NCBI RefSeq assembly: GCF_009870785.1
Contig: NZ_WTWX01000003.1
Coordinates: 1 to 46,398, forward strand
Origin: Paenibacillus sp. An7
GTDB lineage: Bacteria > Bacillota > Bacilli > Paenibacillales > Paenibacillaceae
Direction of reading: 5' to 3'
DNA length: 46,398 nt
The stretch's first letter is position 1. Every line of letters begins with the position of its first letter. The notes under the pieces were generated by a model, which saw only the letters and a list, made by a program, of their open reading frames with translations, searched no databases and was not told the origin of the DNA. A program made the position numbers and the translations under genes. Below are positions 1-7,540 of the stretch, piece by piece.

Positions 1-55
1 GTACGGTGGTGTGAGAGGTCGGCTACTCTTCTAATGGGTAGCCTCCTACTCGATT
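1..55 (+). mobile_element. 3' end of a group II intron (domain V end and domain VI), partial
   Basis: The first bases, GTACGGTGGTGTGAGAGG, read like the 3' strand of domain V and the V-VI linker of bacterial group II introns. They are followed by a hairpin with arms GGCTAC (21-26) and GTAGCC (about 38-43), then CCTCCTACTCGATT, a 3' end I recall from many bacterial introns that encode a reverse transcriptase. The hairpin would be domain VI, with the branch-point adenosine in its CTAATG side. The intron would lie on the + strand with its body and reverse transcriptase to the left of the window. Its 3' splice boundary falls at about 54-55, a few bases from the stop codon of the gene at 58-765, which runs the other way. 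The call rests on sequence recall and the hairpin; domain V is cut by the window edge. Confidence 0.65.
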
Positions 56-57
56 AT

Positions 58-765
58 TTATGAATGGAATTCTACGGATTCATTTAGCTCTAATGGTAAA
101 AAAGCATATACTCCTTCTTTTCGAATCCTACATTTTCGTACAGGAATAGGTTGCTTGAATATAGGGCCGTCTATTACCGTGGTATGAAACTCTCCACCTT
201 CTCCGCATGGATCAATACCGCGGGCCTCTAGTTCTTTTATATAGTCATGAGTTAGGGTTCTTCCTAAATCCTCTTCCCGCATACCTAAAGATAAATTGAC
301 TGTGACTACAATCGTAGTAAAGCCAAGGTCAATAAATTCTTGCACCGCTTCTCTATGATCCATTCCCCATAGCGGCATTCCAAGCCCTAAACCTACGTTT
401 TGCGACACCCTTTCATGCCAACAACCATGAGCAGGCACATCTAAATCTCCTGTGACCAGTACTTCGGCTCCTTGATTCTTAGCTCGTGTAAGGAGCCCCA
501 TAAATCTGGATTCGTACCCTTCCCAGCTTGCAGCAGCCGTAAATACCGGCAGTCCGATCGAGTCAGCTTGAGCTTGAATAAGCTTAGGAGGCATGCCGTG
601 GGATCGCGATCGTTTTCCTTCCTCTTCTAACATGACGATCAGCCCAACAGCTCTGCCTGTTTGCATCCCTTTATACAGAGCTAGAACGCTGTCTTTACCA
701 CCGCTAAACGAGGCAATAAAGGGGCGGCCTACTGCGCCGTTTTTCCAATCTTTCATTTGCTCCAC
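58..765 (-). CDS. Dph6-like adenine nucleotide alpha hydrolase / diphthine-ammonia ligase family protein
   Basis: This 235-residue protein belongs to the PP-loop ATPase family related to eukaryotic and archaeal Dph6, the enzyme that amidates diphthine. The PP-loop SGGKDS is at residues 21-26, and the family motifs GDLDVPAHGCWHERV (mid-protein) and CGEGGEFHT (near residue 188) are intact. Bacteria do not make diphthamide, so the bacterial role is unknown; an ATP-dependent amide-forming step is likely from the family. The start is a GTG: AGAGAGGA lies 8 bases before it, whereas the next ATG (codon 4) is too far. It is full length. It has no operon partner here, and its stop codon sits within a few bases of the presumed group II intron end. 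Confidence 0.85.
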   Translation of the reverse strand: MEQMKDWKNGAVGRPFIASFSGGKDSVLALYKGMQTGRAVGLIVMLEEEGKRSRSHGMPPKLIQAQADSIGLPVFTAAASWEGYESRFMGLLTRAKNQGAEVLVTGDLDVPAHGCWHERVSQNVGLGLGMPLWGMDHREAVQEFIDLGFTTIVVTVNLSLGMREEDLGRTLTHDYIKELEARGIDPCGEGGEFHTTVIDGPIFKQPIPVRKCRIRKEGVYAFLPLELNESVEFHS

Positions 766-964
766 CGTGCTCGTCCTCTCTTGATTTCTATTCTACGTGC
801 TTCATTCTATCACGTTATAGCAAGTGGACTTGAGAATAACAATATCTATGCTAAAATTTCCTTATAATACAATATAAGATATGAAATGTAACTTTTGTGT
901 CTCATATTATCTAGTATGTAAATATATAACGATTTATTTTGAAGAAGCAAAGGAGGCGAAAATC

Positions 965-1444
965 ATGATGAGAAGGGCGGCTCCTTATATCTTGTTCATT
1001 GGACTCACCTGTGTCGTTGTGGATGGTCTTTGGATTGTGGAGCATTACGATACCTATGATACATATCCGGCAGAAGCGTTCATCTGCCTTATCCTCGGAC
1101 TTAGCTTAACTTTGGCTGCTCATCTAATCATTTTGCTTGGACAGGGGCAGGTGACTCCGATTGGAGTAAATAGTAAAGCAGGGGGAGGTAAGGATCACCG
1201 AGTTTTTCTCCAGAAAGTATGGGCAGATGGTGAAAAAATAGCAAATAGAGCATTATTAATTTTGCTTATTTTCTTTATCCTTCTTGCTATTTATGATTTT
1301 GGGTTGGCAATAAGTCTGCTGAATCCTGTTATTTTCATAGGGATGACCGGTTATTGGTTTTTGGAGATTGTGGTTTTATTTATATTTTTCAGCATGGTGA
1401 CTTCTTCGGAGTTCGCCAAGCCAAACAGAGTGATTATAAAGTAA
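965..1444 (+). CDS. Hypothetical four-helix membrane protein
   Basis: I do not recognise this 159-residue protein. The reading frame is open from 881, but AGGAGG at 951-956 sets the start at the ATG pair at 965/968. Four hydrophobic stretches are visible: near the N-terminus (PYILFIGLTCVVVDGLWIV), around residues 38-60, around 93-116, and at the C-terminal end (PVIFIGMTGYWFLEIVVLFI). A polar loop with GKDHR joins the second and third. Its stop codon TAA overlaps the ATG of a 30-residue hydrophobic peptide, so the two are probably translated together. There is no signal of a catalytic function. Confidence 0.6.
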   Translation: MMRRAAPYILFIGLTCVVVDGLWIVEHYDTYDTYPAEAFICLILGLSLTLAAHLIILLGQGQVTPIGVNSKAGGGKDHRVFLQKVWADGEKIANRALLILLIFFILLAIYDFGLAISLLNPVIFIGMTGYWFLEIVVLFIFFSMVTSSEFAKPNRVIIK

Positions 1445-1536
1445 TGCGACTGCATTTTTTTGAAATCATCATATGTGGCTCGACCTTTTTGATCTGGTTA
1501 CTCATTCTGGTTGTTGCTTTGTTCACTAGTTACTAA
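1444..1536 (+). CDS. Small hydrophobic peptide overlapping the upstream membrane protein
   Basis: A 30-residue reading frame starts at the ATG that shares its A with the upstream TAA stop (TAATG at 1442-1446). It encodes a polar head (MRLHFFE) followed by one uninterrupted transmembrane-like helix (FLIWLLILVVALF) and ends at 1536. No separate ribosome binding site is visible, so translation would be by coupling or reinitiation. It could be a genuine small membrane subunit, or the displaced end of the upstream protein after an ancestral frameshift; the same frame stays open upstream to 1354, which fits the second view. Confidence 0.4.
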   Translation: MRLHFFEIIICGSTFLIWLLILVVALFTSY

Positions 1537-1546
1537 TCAAATAGGT

Positions 1547-1590
1547 GGGACCTACGATATCATCTCAGAAAGTGAGAATGGGAGGTCTCA
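1547..1590 (+). terminator. Possible weak terminator after the membrane gene pair
   Basis: Nested arms GGGACCT and AGGTCTC (one wobble pair) enclose TCTCA-GAAAG-TGAGA and are followed by ATTTTATTTAT. The geometry fits an intrinsic terminator but the U-run is broken. Confidence 0.4.
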
Positions 1591-1705
1591 TTTTATTTAT
1601 GTCTCTACTAGACTTGAAAATATTGTAAATAAATTAGAGTGGTGATATGATTAAATCATAGCAAATGATTAAAGTTACCTAATTCAACACTTAGGAGGGA
1701 TGGGT

Positions 1706-1945
1706 TTGACCGATGACAATATTAAAGTAGGCGTCTCTAATAAAGAAGGTCAGCTAGGATTTCTTTTTACTAAAGGCGGGCTTCGTGAAGGGGCAGGAAG
1801 AAAAAGTATAGGTGTAACGAAAAAAGTATCGCTGACCTTAACGGAGGAGATGTGGGAGCAGTTCGATAAACATTGTGAAGAATTAGAATTATCTAAATCA
1901 GAAGCGATACGCACGATGATGGAGCAATATTTTTCATCTAGGTGA
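1706..1945 (+). CDS. Ribbon-helix-helix (CopG/Arc-like) DNA-binding protein
   Basis: This 79-residue protein has a basic stretch GLREGAGRK followed by a pattern typical of ribbon-helix-helix regulators: an alternating beta strand (TKKVSLTLT), a first helix (EEMWEQFDKHCEELE) and a second helix (SKSEAIRTMMEQYF). AGGAGG at 1693-1698 is only one base from the ATG at 1700 but seven bases from the in-frame TTG at 1706, so TTG is the likely start. It lies about 50 bases upstream of a divergent sliding-clamp gene on the same strand with no terminator between, so the two are probably one operon. It may regulate that operon or belong to a mobile or plasmid-like unit; its target is unknown. Confidence 0.65.
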   Translation: MTDDNIKVGVSNKEGQLGFLFTKGGLREGAGRKSIGVTKKVSLTLTEEMWEQFDKHCEELELSKSEAIRTMMEQYFSSR

Positions 1946-1998
1946 ATCAATTTCACAATACTTTTAGTTTAAAGACATAGTTTAGAGAGGCTGAGGTG

Positions 1999-3153
1999 AT
2001 GAATGTGCTTCTGGTAGTTGAACGAGGGGAATTGTACAAAGTACTTCGGCTTATCATGAGAGCGGTATCCCAAGATACAATGCCAGGAAACTCAGGATTA
2101 CATATTCAGGCTAATAAGGATCGACTTATATTTACAGCAAGCAACTCCACTTTTATCCTTGAACATACGGTTATTACTGGAGAGCGTGATGACCACATCT
2201 GTTCTATAGAGCAGACAGGAAGCATAATCGTTCCAGCGATATACTTATACGAAATTATACGGAAGTTAGGCGCAGGGCATGTTACGTTAAAGACGAGCGA
2301 TAAATTGACTCTTATCATCTCTTCAAATAAAGCCCGTTTTCGTATAAGGGGGAGAGAATCGGCAGAATATTTACCTTTACTGCGGTACAATGCAGATGAC
2401 AATAAGAGTAAGTTCCTTGTATCTAATAAAGTTCTTCTATCAGCGATAAAACAAACCTTGGCAGCTACAGTAGATACATTGTCACGGCCACTCTTAACAG
2501 GTGTGCTCTTTGAGTACAAGGACAAGAAGCTGACTTTGACGGCAACAGATAGTATAAAACTAGCAACAATGACTATAGAAGTACTAGAGGTTAAGCATGA
2601 TATGGGTCAGCGAGTAGTTGTACCTAAAAAAGGTATCAAAGAACTGCTTAGAGTAATGAAAACGATGGAAGGTGAAGGTACAACAGAAATTCAAATCAAC
2701 ACCAATAACATTAGGTTCGTATCTGGTCAGTTAACGCTCCAATCCGTTCTTCTTCAAGGAGATTATCCTCACACCGAACATCTCATTCCCAAATCGACTG
2801 GGTCAGAGGTGACTCTCCATACCGCAAGCCTTTTGCAATCGATAGAACGTGCCTCTGTACTCGCAAGTGAAAATATCATTCATTTCTCCATCATCGGTAA
2901 CAAAATAAAGCTTCATTCTAATCTCTCCGAAGTAGGAGATATGAATGACGAACTCTCGACCTCCATGAAAACCGGCATTGATTTTCAAGTTTCATTAAAC
3001 AGCAAATTTGTATATGATGCTTTGCGTCACTTTGACACAGAGAACACTATCATCAGGTACGCGGGACATTTACAACCGGTTGTCTTTCAGCCCGCTGATG
3101 CAGATCAGGCTTGCTTTTGTCTTATTCCCCCAGTTCGAACTTCTCAGAGGTAA
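1999..3153 (+). CDS. dnaN: DNA polymerase III beta subunit (sliding clamp), divergent paralogue
   Basis: This 384-residue protein has the length and landmarks of a bacterial beta clamp: RPLLTGVLFE and TATDSIKLA in the central domain, VVVPKKGIKEL, a GDYP motif with HLIP, and a C-terminal end QPVVFQPADAD...CLIPPVRT that matches the QPF-x-P...LPVRT end of family members. It would form a dimeric ring on DNA and tether polymerases and repair proteins through the cleft. Sequence divergence and the absence of dnaA, recF or gyrB nearby suggest it is a second copy, as is known in the Bacillus cereus group. A GTG at 1996 precedes the ATG, but AGAGAGG at 1984-1990 is best spaced for the ATG at 1999. A ribbon-helix-helix gene lies just upstream. 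Confidence 0.88.
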   Translation: MNVLLVVERGELYKVLRLIMRAVSQDTMPGNSGLHIQANKDRLIFTASNSTFILEHTVITGERDDHICSIEQTGSIIVPAIYLYEIIRKLGAGHVTLKTSDKLTLIISSNKARFRIRGRESAEYLPLLRYNADDNKSKFLVSNKVLLSAIKQTLAATVDTLSRPLLTGVLFEYKDKKLTLTATDSIKLATMTIEVLEVKHDMGQRVVVPKKGIKELLRVMKTMEGEGTTEIQINTNNIRFVSGQLTLQSVLLQGDYPHTEHLIPKSTGSEVTLHTASLLQSIERASVLASENIIHFSIIGNKIKLHSNLSEVGDMNDELSTSMKTGIDFQVSLNSKFVYDALRHFDTENTIIRYAGHLQPVVFQPADADQACFCLIPPVRTSQR

Positions 3154-3201
3154 TGACATTAGAAGACATTAGAAGAGTAGTAGGTTGAGTTCTAAAAATA
3201 T

Positions 3202-3227
3202 AGCCTCTGTTCCGTAGAACAGAGGCT
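3202..3227. terminator. Intrinsic terminator between convergent genes
   Basis: A perfect 11-base-pair stem (AGCCTCTGTTC / GAACAGAGGCT) with loop CGTA separates the clamp gene from the convergent aldo/keto reductase. The minus-strand reading is followed by ATATTTTTAG, so it serves mainly the reductase and probably works both ways. Confidence 0.8.
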
Positions 3228-3261
3228 GGCTTATTAATAATAGTTTAATAACTACTTTGCT

Positions 3262-4179
3262 CTATGGAAGTACGTTCCCGGCTGCGCGGTAAATTTCATA
3301 CCATTCCTCACGAGTCATACGAATATCAGCTGCTTTGCAGCAGTCTTTTAGACGCTCCAGATTCATGGTTCCAATGACAGGCTGCATTTGTGCAGGATGG
3401 CGAAGTAACCAGGCGATTGCAATCGTTGTATTGCTTACCGAATATCTCTCCGCAATCTGGTCAATGACTTGATTCAGTTCAGGGAATTTATCGCTTCCAA
3501 GGAACACCCCTTCAAAGAATCCATATTGGAATGGGGACCATGGCTGAATAGTAATATCATGTAATCTGCAATAATCAAGGATACTTCCGTCTCGATTGAC
3601 CGCAGCTTCATTCTCCATATTTACATTAATGCCGCTTGAAATCATGGTTGTGTTCGTGATACTAAGCTGCAGCTGATTTGCAATTAAAGGCTGTTTCACA
3701 TATTTCTTAAGCAGTTCAATTTGCATTGGGTTCTGGTTGGACACCCCAAAGTGGCGAACTTTACCTGAACTCTCTAGAAGATCAAAAGCTTCTGCTACCT
3801 CTTCTGGTTCAACAAGCGCATCTGGACGATGAAGCAGCAAGGTATCTAGATAATCGGTTTTTAGACGAGCCAAAATACGGTCAACTGAATCCAAGATATG
3901 CTCTTTGGAAAAATCAAACATGCCGTTTCGAATGCCGCATTTGGATTGGAGGATGATCTTTTCTCGGATGTCATCGTTCATATGAATGGCATCTGCAAAA
4001 ATTTCTTCGCATTCTCCACCGCCGTAAATATCCGCGTGATCAAAGAAGTTTGCTCCTTCTTCAAGAGCTGTTTGAACAAAATGTTCAGCTCCCGCTTTAT
4101 CTAAAGAGTTTATACGCATACAGCCTATCGCTATAACGGGTACTTCAAGTGAACTGCTTCCAAGTTTCATCGTTCTCAT
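3262..4179 (-). CDS. Aldo/keto reductase, YdhF-like
   Basis: This 305-residue protein is a full-length NADPH-dependent aldo/keto reductase with the (beta/alpha)8 fold, probably cytoplasmic. The catalytic tetrad is visible: Asp47 (NFFDHAD), Tyr52 (DIYGGG), Lys80 (QSKCG) and His117 (LLHRPD). The nucleotide-binding end is recognisable (VIGTMNLERL). The overall pattern, including QPWSPFQYG, is closest to the YdhF group, whose natural carbonyl substrates are not defined. AGGAGG lies seven bases before the ATG. It is monocistronic, with a strong terminator just downstream. Confidence 0.9.
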   Translation of the reverse strand: MRTMKLGSSSLEVPVIAIGCMRINSLDKAGAEHFVQTALEEGANFFDHADIYGGGECEEIFADAIHMNDDIREKIILQSKCGIRNGMFDFSKEHILDSVDRILARLKTDYLDTLLLHRPDALVEPEEVAEAFDLLESSGKVRHFGVSNQNPMQIELLKKYVKQPLIANQLQLSITNTTMISSGINVNMENEAAVNRDGSILDYCRLHDITIQPWSPFQYGFFEGVFLGSDKFPELNQVIDQIAERYSVSNTTIAIAWLLRHPAQMQPVIGTMNLERLKDCCKAADIRMTREEWYEIYRAAGNVLP

Positions 4180-4369
4180 TCATGTTCCTCCTTTTTATGT
4201 AGACAAGCTATGCTCCCTATTGATTTTGACACACAACTGTTACCGTTTACAAGACTAAATCTATTTGCATATTTCTTAATATCTGAAAATTATGATATTA
4301 TATAACGGACTAAGGGCCGAAAGGTCTGTCTACGACAAACAAATATCTAATGAATTGAGGAATGAAAAG

Positions 4370-4708
4370 ATGTCTGATTTGCCTAACTGTCCGAAATGTA
4401 ATTCTGAATATACGTACGAAGATGGAACTTCGCTAGTATGTCCCGAGTGTTTCCATGAGTGGAACCCTGCTGATATGGAAAGCAATGAAGATACAAGAGT
4501 AATTAAAGATTCGAATGGTAACGTGCTAAACGATGGAGATACGGTAACTGTAATTAAGGATCTGAAAGTAAAAGGAAGCTCATCTGTGATCAAGATCGGT
4601 ACAAAAGTGAAAAATATCCGCCTGATTGACGGAGATCACGATATCGATTGTAAGATCGATGGATTTGGAGCGATGAAATTAAAGTCAGAGTTTGTTAAAA
4701 AGGTATAG
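4370..4708 (+). CDS. yjdM: PhnA/YjdM family zinc-ribbon protein
   Basis: This 112-residue protein starts with a zinc ribbon made of two pairs of cysteines (CPKC and CPEC, about 18 residues apart), followed by the conserved PhnA domain ([27 protein letters not shown], given here only in part by [11 protein letters not shown]). The family was once linked to phosphonate use but is widespread outside phosphonate operons, and its biochemical role is unresolved. The open frame extends to 4292, but GAGGA seven to eight bases before the ATG at 4370 fixes the start. It stands alone, with its own terminator. Confidence 0.9.
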   Translation: MSDLPNCPKCNSEYTYEDGTSLVCPECFHEWNPADMESNEDTRVIKDSNGNVLNDGDTVTVIKDLKVKGSSSVIKIGTKVKNIRLIDGDHDIDCKIDGFGAMKLKSEFVKKV

Positions 4709-4741
4709 TAATAAACGAAAATAGATAAGAGCAACACGAAG

Positions 4742-4770
4742 GCCGTTCCCGTAGAGGAATGGCTTTTTTT
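4742..4770 (+). terminator. Intrinsic terminator after yjdM
   Basis: Arms GCCGTTCC and GGAATGGC (one G-U pair) around a six-base loop, followed by seven T residues. Confidence 0.85.
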
Positions 4771-4894
4771 ATGATACAGAGACAAGAGATGAACCCCAAA
4801 TAAATTTCTTGCTAAAACCAAGAAAAACCCTCAATATATAGTTATTATAATAAAGTTATTTACTTACGATTTTAAATATATTGGAGGGGTTAGG

Positions 4895-5950
4895 ATGGAA
4901 ATTGGAATTAGTACGTTTGCAGAAACTTCTCCAGATGTGTACACAGGTGAAGTCATGAGCCACGCACAGCGTTTGCGTGAAGTAGTCGAGGAGATCGTGC
5001 TTGCAGATGAGGTAGGTCTTGATGTATATGGAGTAGGGGAGCATCATCGAAAAGACTATGCAGCTTCAAGTCCCGCTATGGTACTGGCTGCAGCGGCAGC
5101 TCAAACAAGCCGAATTCGCTTAACAAGTGCGGTAACGGTATTATCTTCGGCTGATCCGGTACGCGTCTTTCAAGATTTTGCTACACTTGATGGGATTTCA
5201 AATGGCCGAGCAGAGATTATGGCAGGACGGGGTTCTTTTATTGAATCCTTCCCCTTGTTTGGATATGATCTGAACGATTATGATACGTTATTTGATGAGA
5301 AACTAGACTTGTTACTAAAGTTACGTGAATCCGAAAAAGTAACCTGGAGCGGTACACATCGTCCGGCAATTCACAATCTAGGTGTATATCCGCGTCCGGT
5401 GCAAGATCCGCTGCCGATATGGATTGGAAGCGGTGGAAATCAGGAGTCCGTCATTCGTGCGGGTCTACTCGGTTTACCGCTTGTACTAGCAATCATCGGG
5501 GGCAGACCGACTCAGTTTGCGCCGCTCGTTCAGTTATATAAGAAAGCAGCTGCCCATGCCGGTCATGATGCTTCCAAGCTGCCGGTTGCTTCTCATTCTC
5601 ATGGTTTTGTAGGCGATGATTTAGAGTCTGCAGTAGATACCTTCTTCCTGCCGACGCAGCAGAGCATGAACGTGATTGGCAAGGAACGTGGCTGGCCTTC
5701 TTATACTCGTTCCAGTTATGATGCGGCTCGTAGTCTCGAAGGAGCACTATATGTAGGTGATCCGCAGACAGTGGCAGAGAAGATCATTTATCTACGCAAA
5801 AATGTGGGCATCACCCGGTTTATGCTGCATATTCCTCTCGGTACGATGCCGCACGCGGACGTAATGCGGGCGATCGAACTGCTAGGTACCAAAGTTGCTC
5901 CTATCGTCCGTGAAGAAATTACAAAATGGGAAGCCGCTGGCGGCATCTAA
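4895..5950 (+). CDS. LLM-class (luciferase-like) flavin-dependent oxidoreductase
   Basis: This 351-residue protein has the TIM-barrel pattern of bacterial luciferase-like monooxygenases: an N-terminal strand MEIGISTFAE, the motif GVGEHHRKDYAASSP around residue 50, LTSAVTVLSSADPVRVFQDFATLD, and NGRAEIMAGRGSF. These enzymes use reduced FMN or F420 with small organic substrates; members of this group are usually annotated only as putative oxidoreductases. A GGAGG site lies seven bases before the ATG, and a strong terminator follows, so it is a single-gene unit. The substrate cannot be read from the sequence. Confidence 0.88.
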   Translation: MEIGISTFAETSPDVYTGEVMSHAQRLREVVEEIVLADEVGLDVYGVGEHHRKDYAASSPAMVLAAAAAQTSRIRLTSAVTVLSSADPVRVFQDFATLDGISNGRAEIMAGRGSFIESFPLFGYDLNDYDTLFDEKLDLLLKLRESEKVTWSGTHRPAIHNLGVYPRPVQDPLPIWIGSGGNQESVIRAGLLGLPLVLAIIGGRPTQFAPLVQLYKKAAAHAGHDASKLPVASHSHGFVGDDLESAVDTFFLPTQQSMNVIGKERGWPSYTRSSYDAARSLEGALYVGDPQTVAEKIIYLRKNVGITRFMLHIPLGTMPHADVMRAIELLGTKVAPIVREEITKWEAAGGI

Positions 5951-5968
5951 GCTTTTGTAATAATGTTA

Positions 5969-6009
5969 AACCTCGATTTCTCTACAAAGGAGACTTCGAG
6001 GTTTTTTTT
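5969..6009 (+). terminator. Intrinsic terminator after the flavin oxidoreductase
   Basis: Arms AACCTCGA and TCGAGGTT with an inner TCTC/GGAGA pairing, followed by eight T residues. It sits between convergent genes. Confidence 0.85.
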
Positions 6010-6039
6010 AATTTGTCGTTTTTTGTAATTCGTTGCTGT

Positions 6040-6927
6040 TTACTCTTCCGGCACTATAACCTGAATATGAGAAGGCAGGATACGGAGTTCGAGCGGCAGA
6101 GGAGGTCCATCCTCGCCATCGACGTTGGTGTGGAGCTGCTCTGATGAAGTTACATGAACCTGCTTGGCAGGAAAATAGACGACATCCTTATGTTCTTTCA
6201 GGCTTCCAAATAACAAAGATGTACCTACGGTAATCGTGTTAAATACGTTAATATCTTTTATGATAAAACAGTGGAGCAGACCATCATCAACAGATGCCTC
6301 AGGTACCATTTTTTCAAAGCCGCCTACGGAATTCGTGAGTGCAACTACAAATAAAGGCGACTCACCGGTCCATGTCTCTCCATCATGCATAATGGTAAGA
6401 GGGTGTGATGAAGTTTTTATTAATTCTTTGAATCCTTCTTTTAAATAGGCAAAAGCACCAAGCTTCGTCTTTTCTTCAGAAGATACGGAAGATAATGATT
6501 CTGCTAAAGAACCTACCGCAACGACATTGGCGAACAAGCGGTCATTCATTTTGCCAATATCGACGGTTTTGACGATCGACGATGTGAGGGTCTGAATAGC
6601 CTTTTCCGGATTAAGGGGAATGTTCAGCGCACGGGCGAAATCATTAATTGTACCGAGAGGGACTACACCCAGTGTAGGGCGGTGTTCTTGATCTATGAGT
6701 CCGTTAATCGTTTCATGAAGGGTACCGTCTCCACCTATAGAGACTACAAGATCATAATATTCCTTGCAGGCCTGTAGACAGAATTTGGTTGCATCGAGTG
6801 GTTTAGCAGTCTCACTTACACGGACTTCATATCCCTTGTTACGCAAGATATCTTCCACTTGGCGGACGTACTCCATCGCCTCTTCTTTCCCGGAAGAAGG
6901 ATTGATAATAATCATGGCTTGCTTCAT
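6040..6927 (-). CDS. Diacylglycerol kinase-like lipid kinase (YegS/DgkB/BmrU family)
   Basis: This 295-residue protein carries the signature of soluble lipid kinases: IINPSSGK at the N-terminus, the GGDGT nucleotide-binding motif at residues 65-69 followed by LHE, PLGTINDFAR, and a C-terminal NVDGEDGPPLP. Such enzymes phosphorylate diacylglycerol or related lipids at the membrane surface and recycle lipid for phosphatidic acid and teichoic acid metabolism. The length is normal for the family. GAGGAG lies about ten bases before the ATG. It is divergent from an ArsR regulator; the shared 170-base region carries two inverted repeats. Confidence 0.9.
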   Translation of the reverse strand: MKQAMIIINPSSGKEEAMEYVRQVEDILRNKGYEVRVSETAKPLDATKFCLQACKEYYDLVVSIGGDGTLHETINGLIDQEHRPTLGVVPLGTINDFARALNIPLNPEKAIQTLTSSIVKTVDIGKMNDRLFANVVAVGSLAESLSSVSSEEKTKLGAFAYLKEGFKELIKTSSHPLTIMHDGETWTGESPLFVVALTNSVGGFEKMVPEASVDDGLLHCFIIKDINVFNTITVGTSLLFGSLKEHKDVVYFPAKQVHVTSSEQLHTNVDGEDGPPLPLELRILPSHIQVIVPEE

Positions 6928-7006
6928 AATCCATGGTCTCCTCTATTGTAAGGTTATTTATAATTCAGTATCTTTTATCCATTACCCAGCAGATGAGGTC
7001 ATTGAA

Positions 7007-7023
7007 TAGTCAACTTTTGACTA
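7007..7023. promoter_or_regulatory. Operator-like dyad between lipid kinase and ArsR regulator
   Basis: A perfect 7-base inverted repeat TAGTCAA-CTT-TTGACTA lies in the divergent intergenic region. No T-run follows on either strand, so an operator is more likely than a terminator. The protein that binds it is unknown; the adjacent ArsR protein is the obvious candidate. Confidence 0.45.
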
Positions 7024-7031
7024 GAGGTTTC

Positions 7032-7056
7032 AGCACAGCAGGTCCTGTGCTATGAT
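7032..7056 (+). promoter_or_regulatory. Inverted repeat over a candidate extended -10 box of the arsR-sulP unit
   Basis: Arms AGCACAG (7032-7038) and CTGTGCT (7045-7051) overlap a TGC-TATGAT extended -10 box (7048-7056). A protein bound here would block the promoter, as expected for an ArsR-type repressor. The -35 region is poor. Confidence 0.4.
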
Positions 7057-7097
7057 AACAATATATTTTCAGGAACAATCCAAGGAGTTAACTACCT

Positions 7098-7424
7098 ATG
7101 AATAATGAAGTCCAACAATTTAAAGCTGAATTTTTCAAGGCGCTGGCTCATCCTATGCGTATCCGAATACTTGAAGTGCTCAGCGAAGGAGAAAAAACAG
7201 TTAACGAGATTCAGACGATTCTTGGATCCGAAGGTTCTGCCGTTTCTCAGCAGCTTGCCGTACTTCGCTCTAAAAATGTGGTGTCTAGTGTAAAAGAAGG
7301 AACTTCCGTTATCTATTCCCTTCGAGATCCTCTTATTAAGGAATTGCTGGCTGTAGCCAAACAAATTTTCGATAAACAATTAGTCAGTGCGATTTCCATG
7401 CTTGAAGATATGCGTAAAAATTAA
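7098..7424 (+). CDS. ArsR/SmtB-family transcriptional regulator
   Basis: This 108-residue winged-helix protein has the ArsR core: FFKALAHPMRIRILEVLSEGE, the recognition region GSEGSAVSQQLAVLRSKNVV, and the wing strand KEGTSVIYSL. The classical ELCVC metal site is missing (the equivalent stretch reads VNEIQTILGS), and there are no cysteines at all, so it probably senses something other than thiol-bound metal. It lies directly upstream of a SulP anion transporter (about 115 bases) and the two likely form an operon. Operator-like dyads precede it. AAGGAG lies about nine bases before the ATG. Confidence 0.88.
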   Translation: MNNEVQQFKAEFFKALAHPMRIRILEVLSEGEKTVNEIQTILGSEGSAVSQQLAVLRSKNVVSSVKEGTSVIYSLRDPLIKELLAVAKQIFDKQLVSAISMLEDMRKN

Positions 7425-7540
7425 CAAGATGCGAAAGTGAGCGTGTTGTGATTTTTGACGTTGATTTTTTTGGCATGGCATCGTATTATACTTCGTATAT
7501 TCAAATAATCAAATATCTAAAGAAAAGAAGGTTATCGTAT

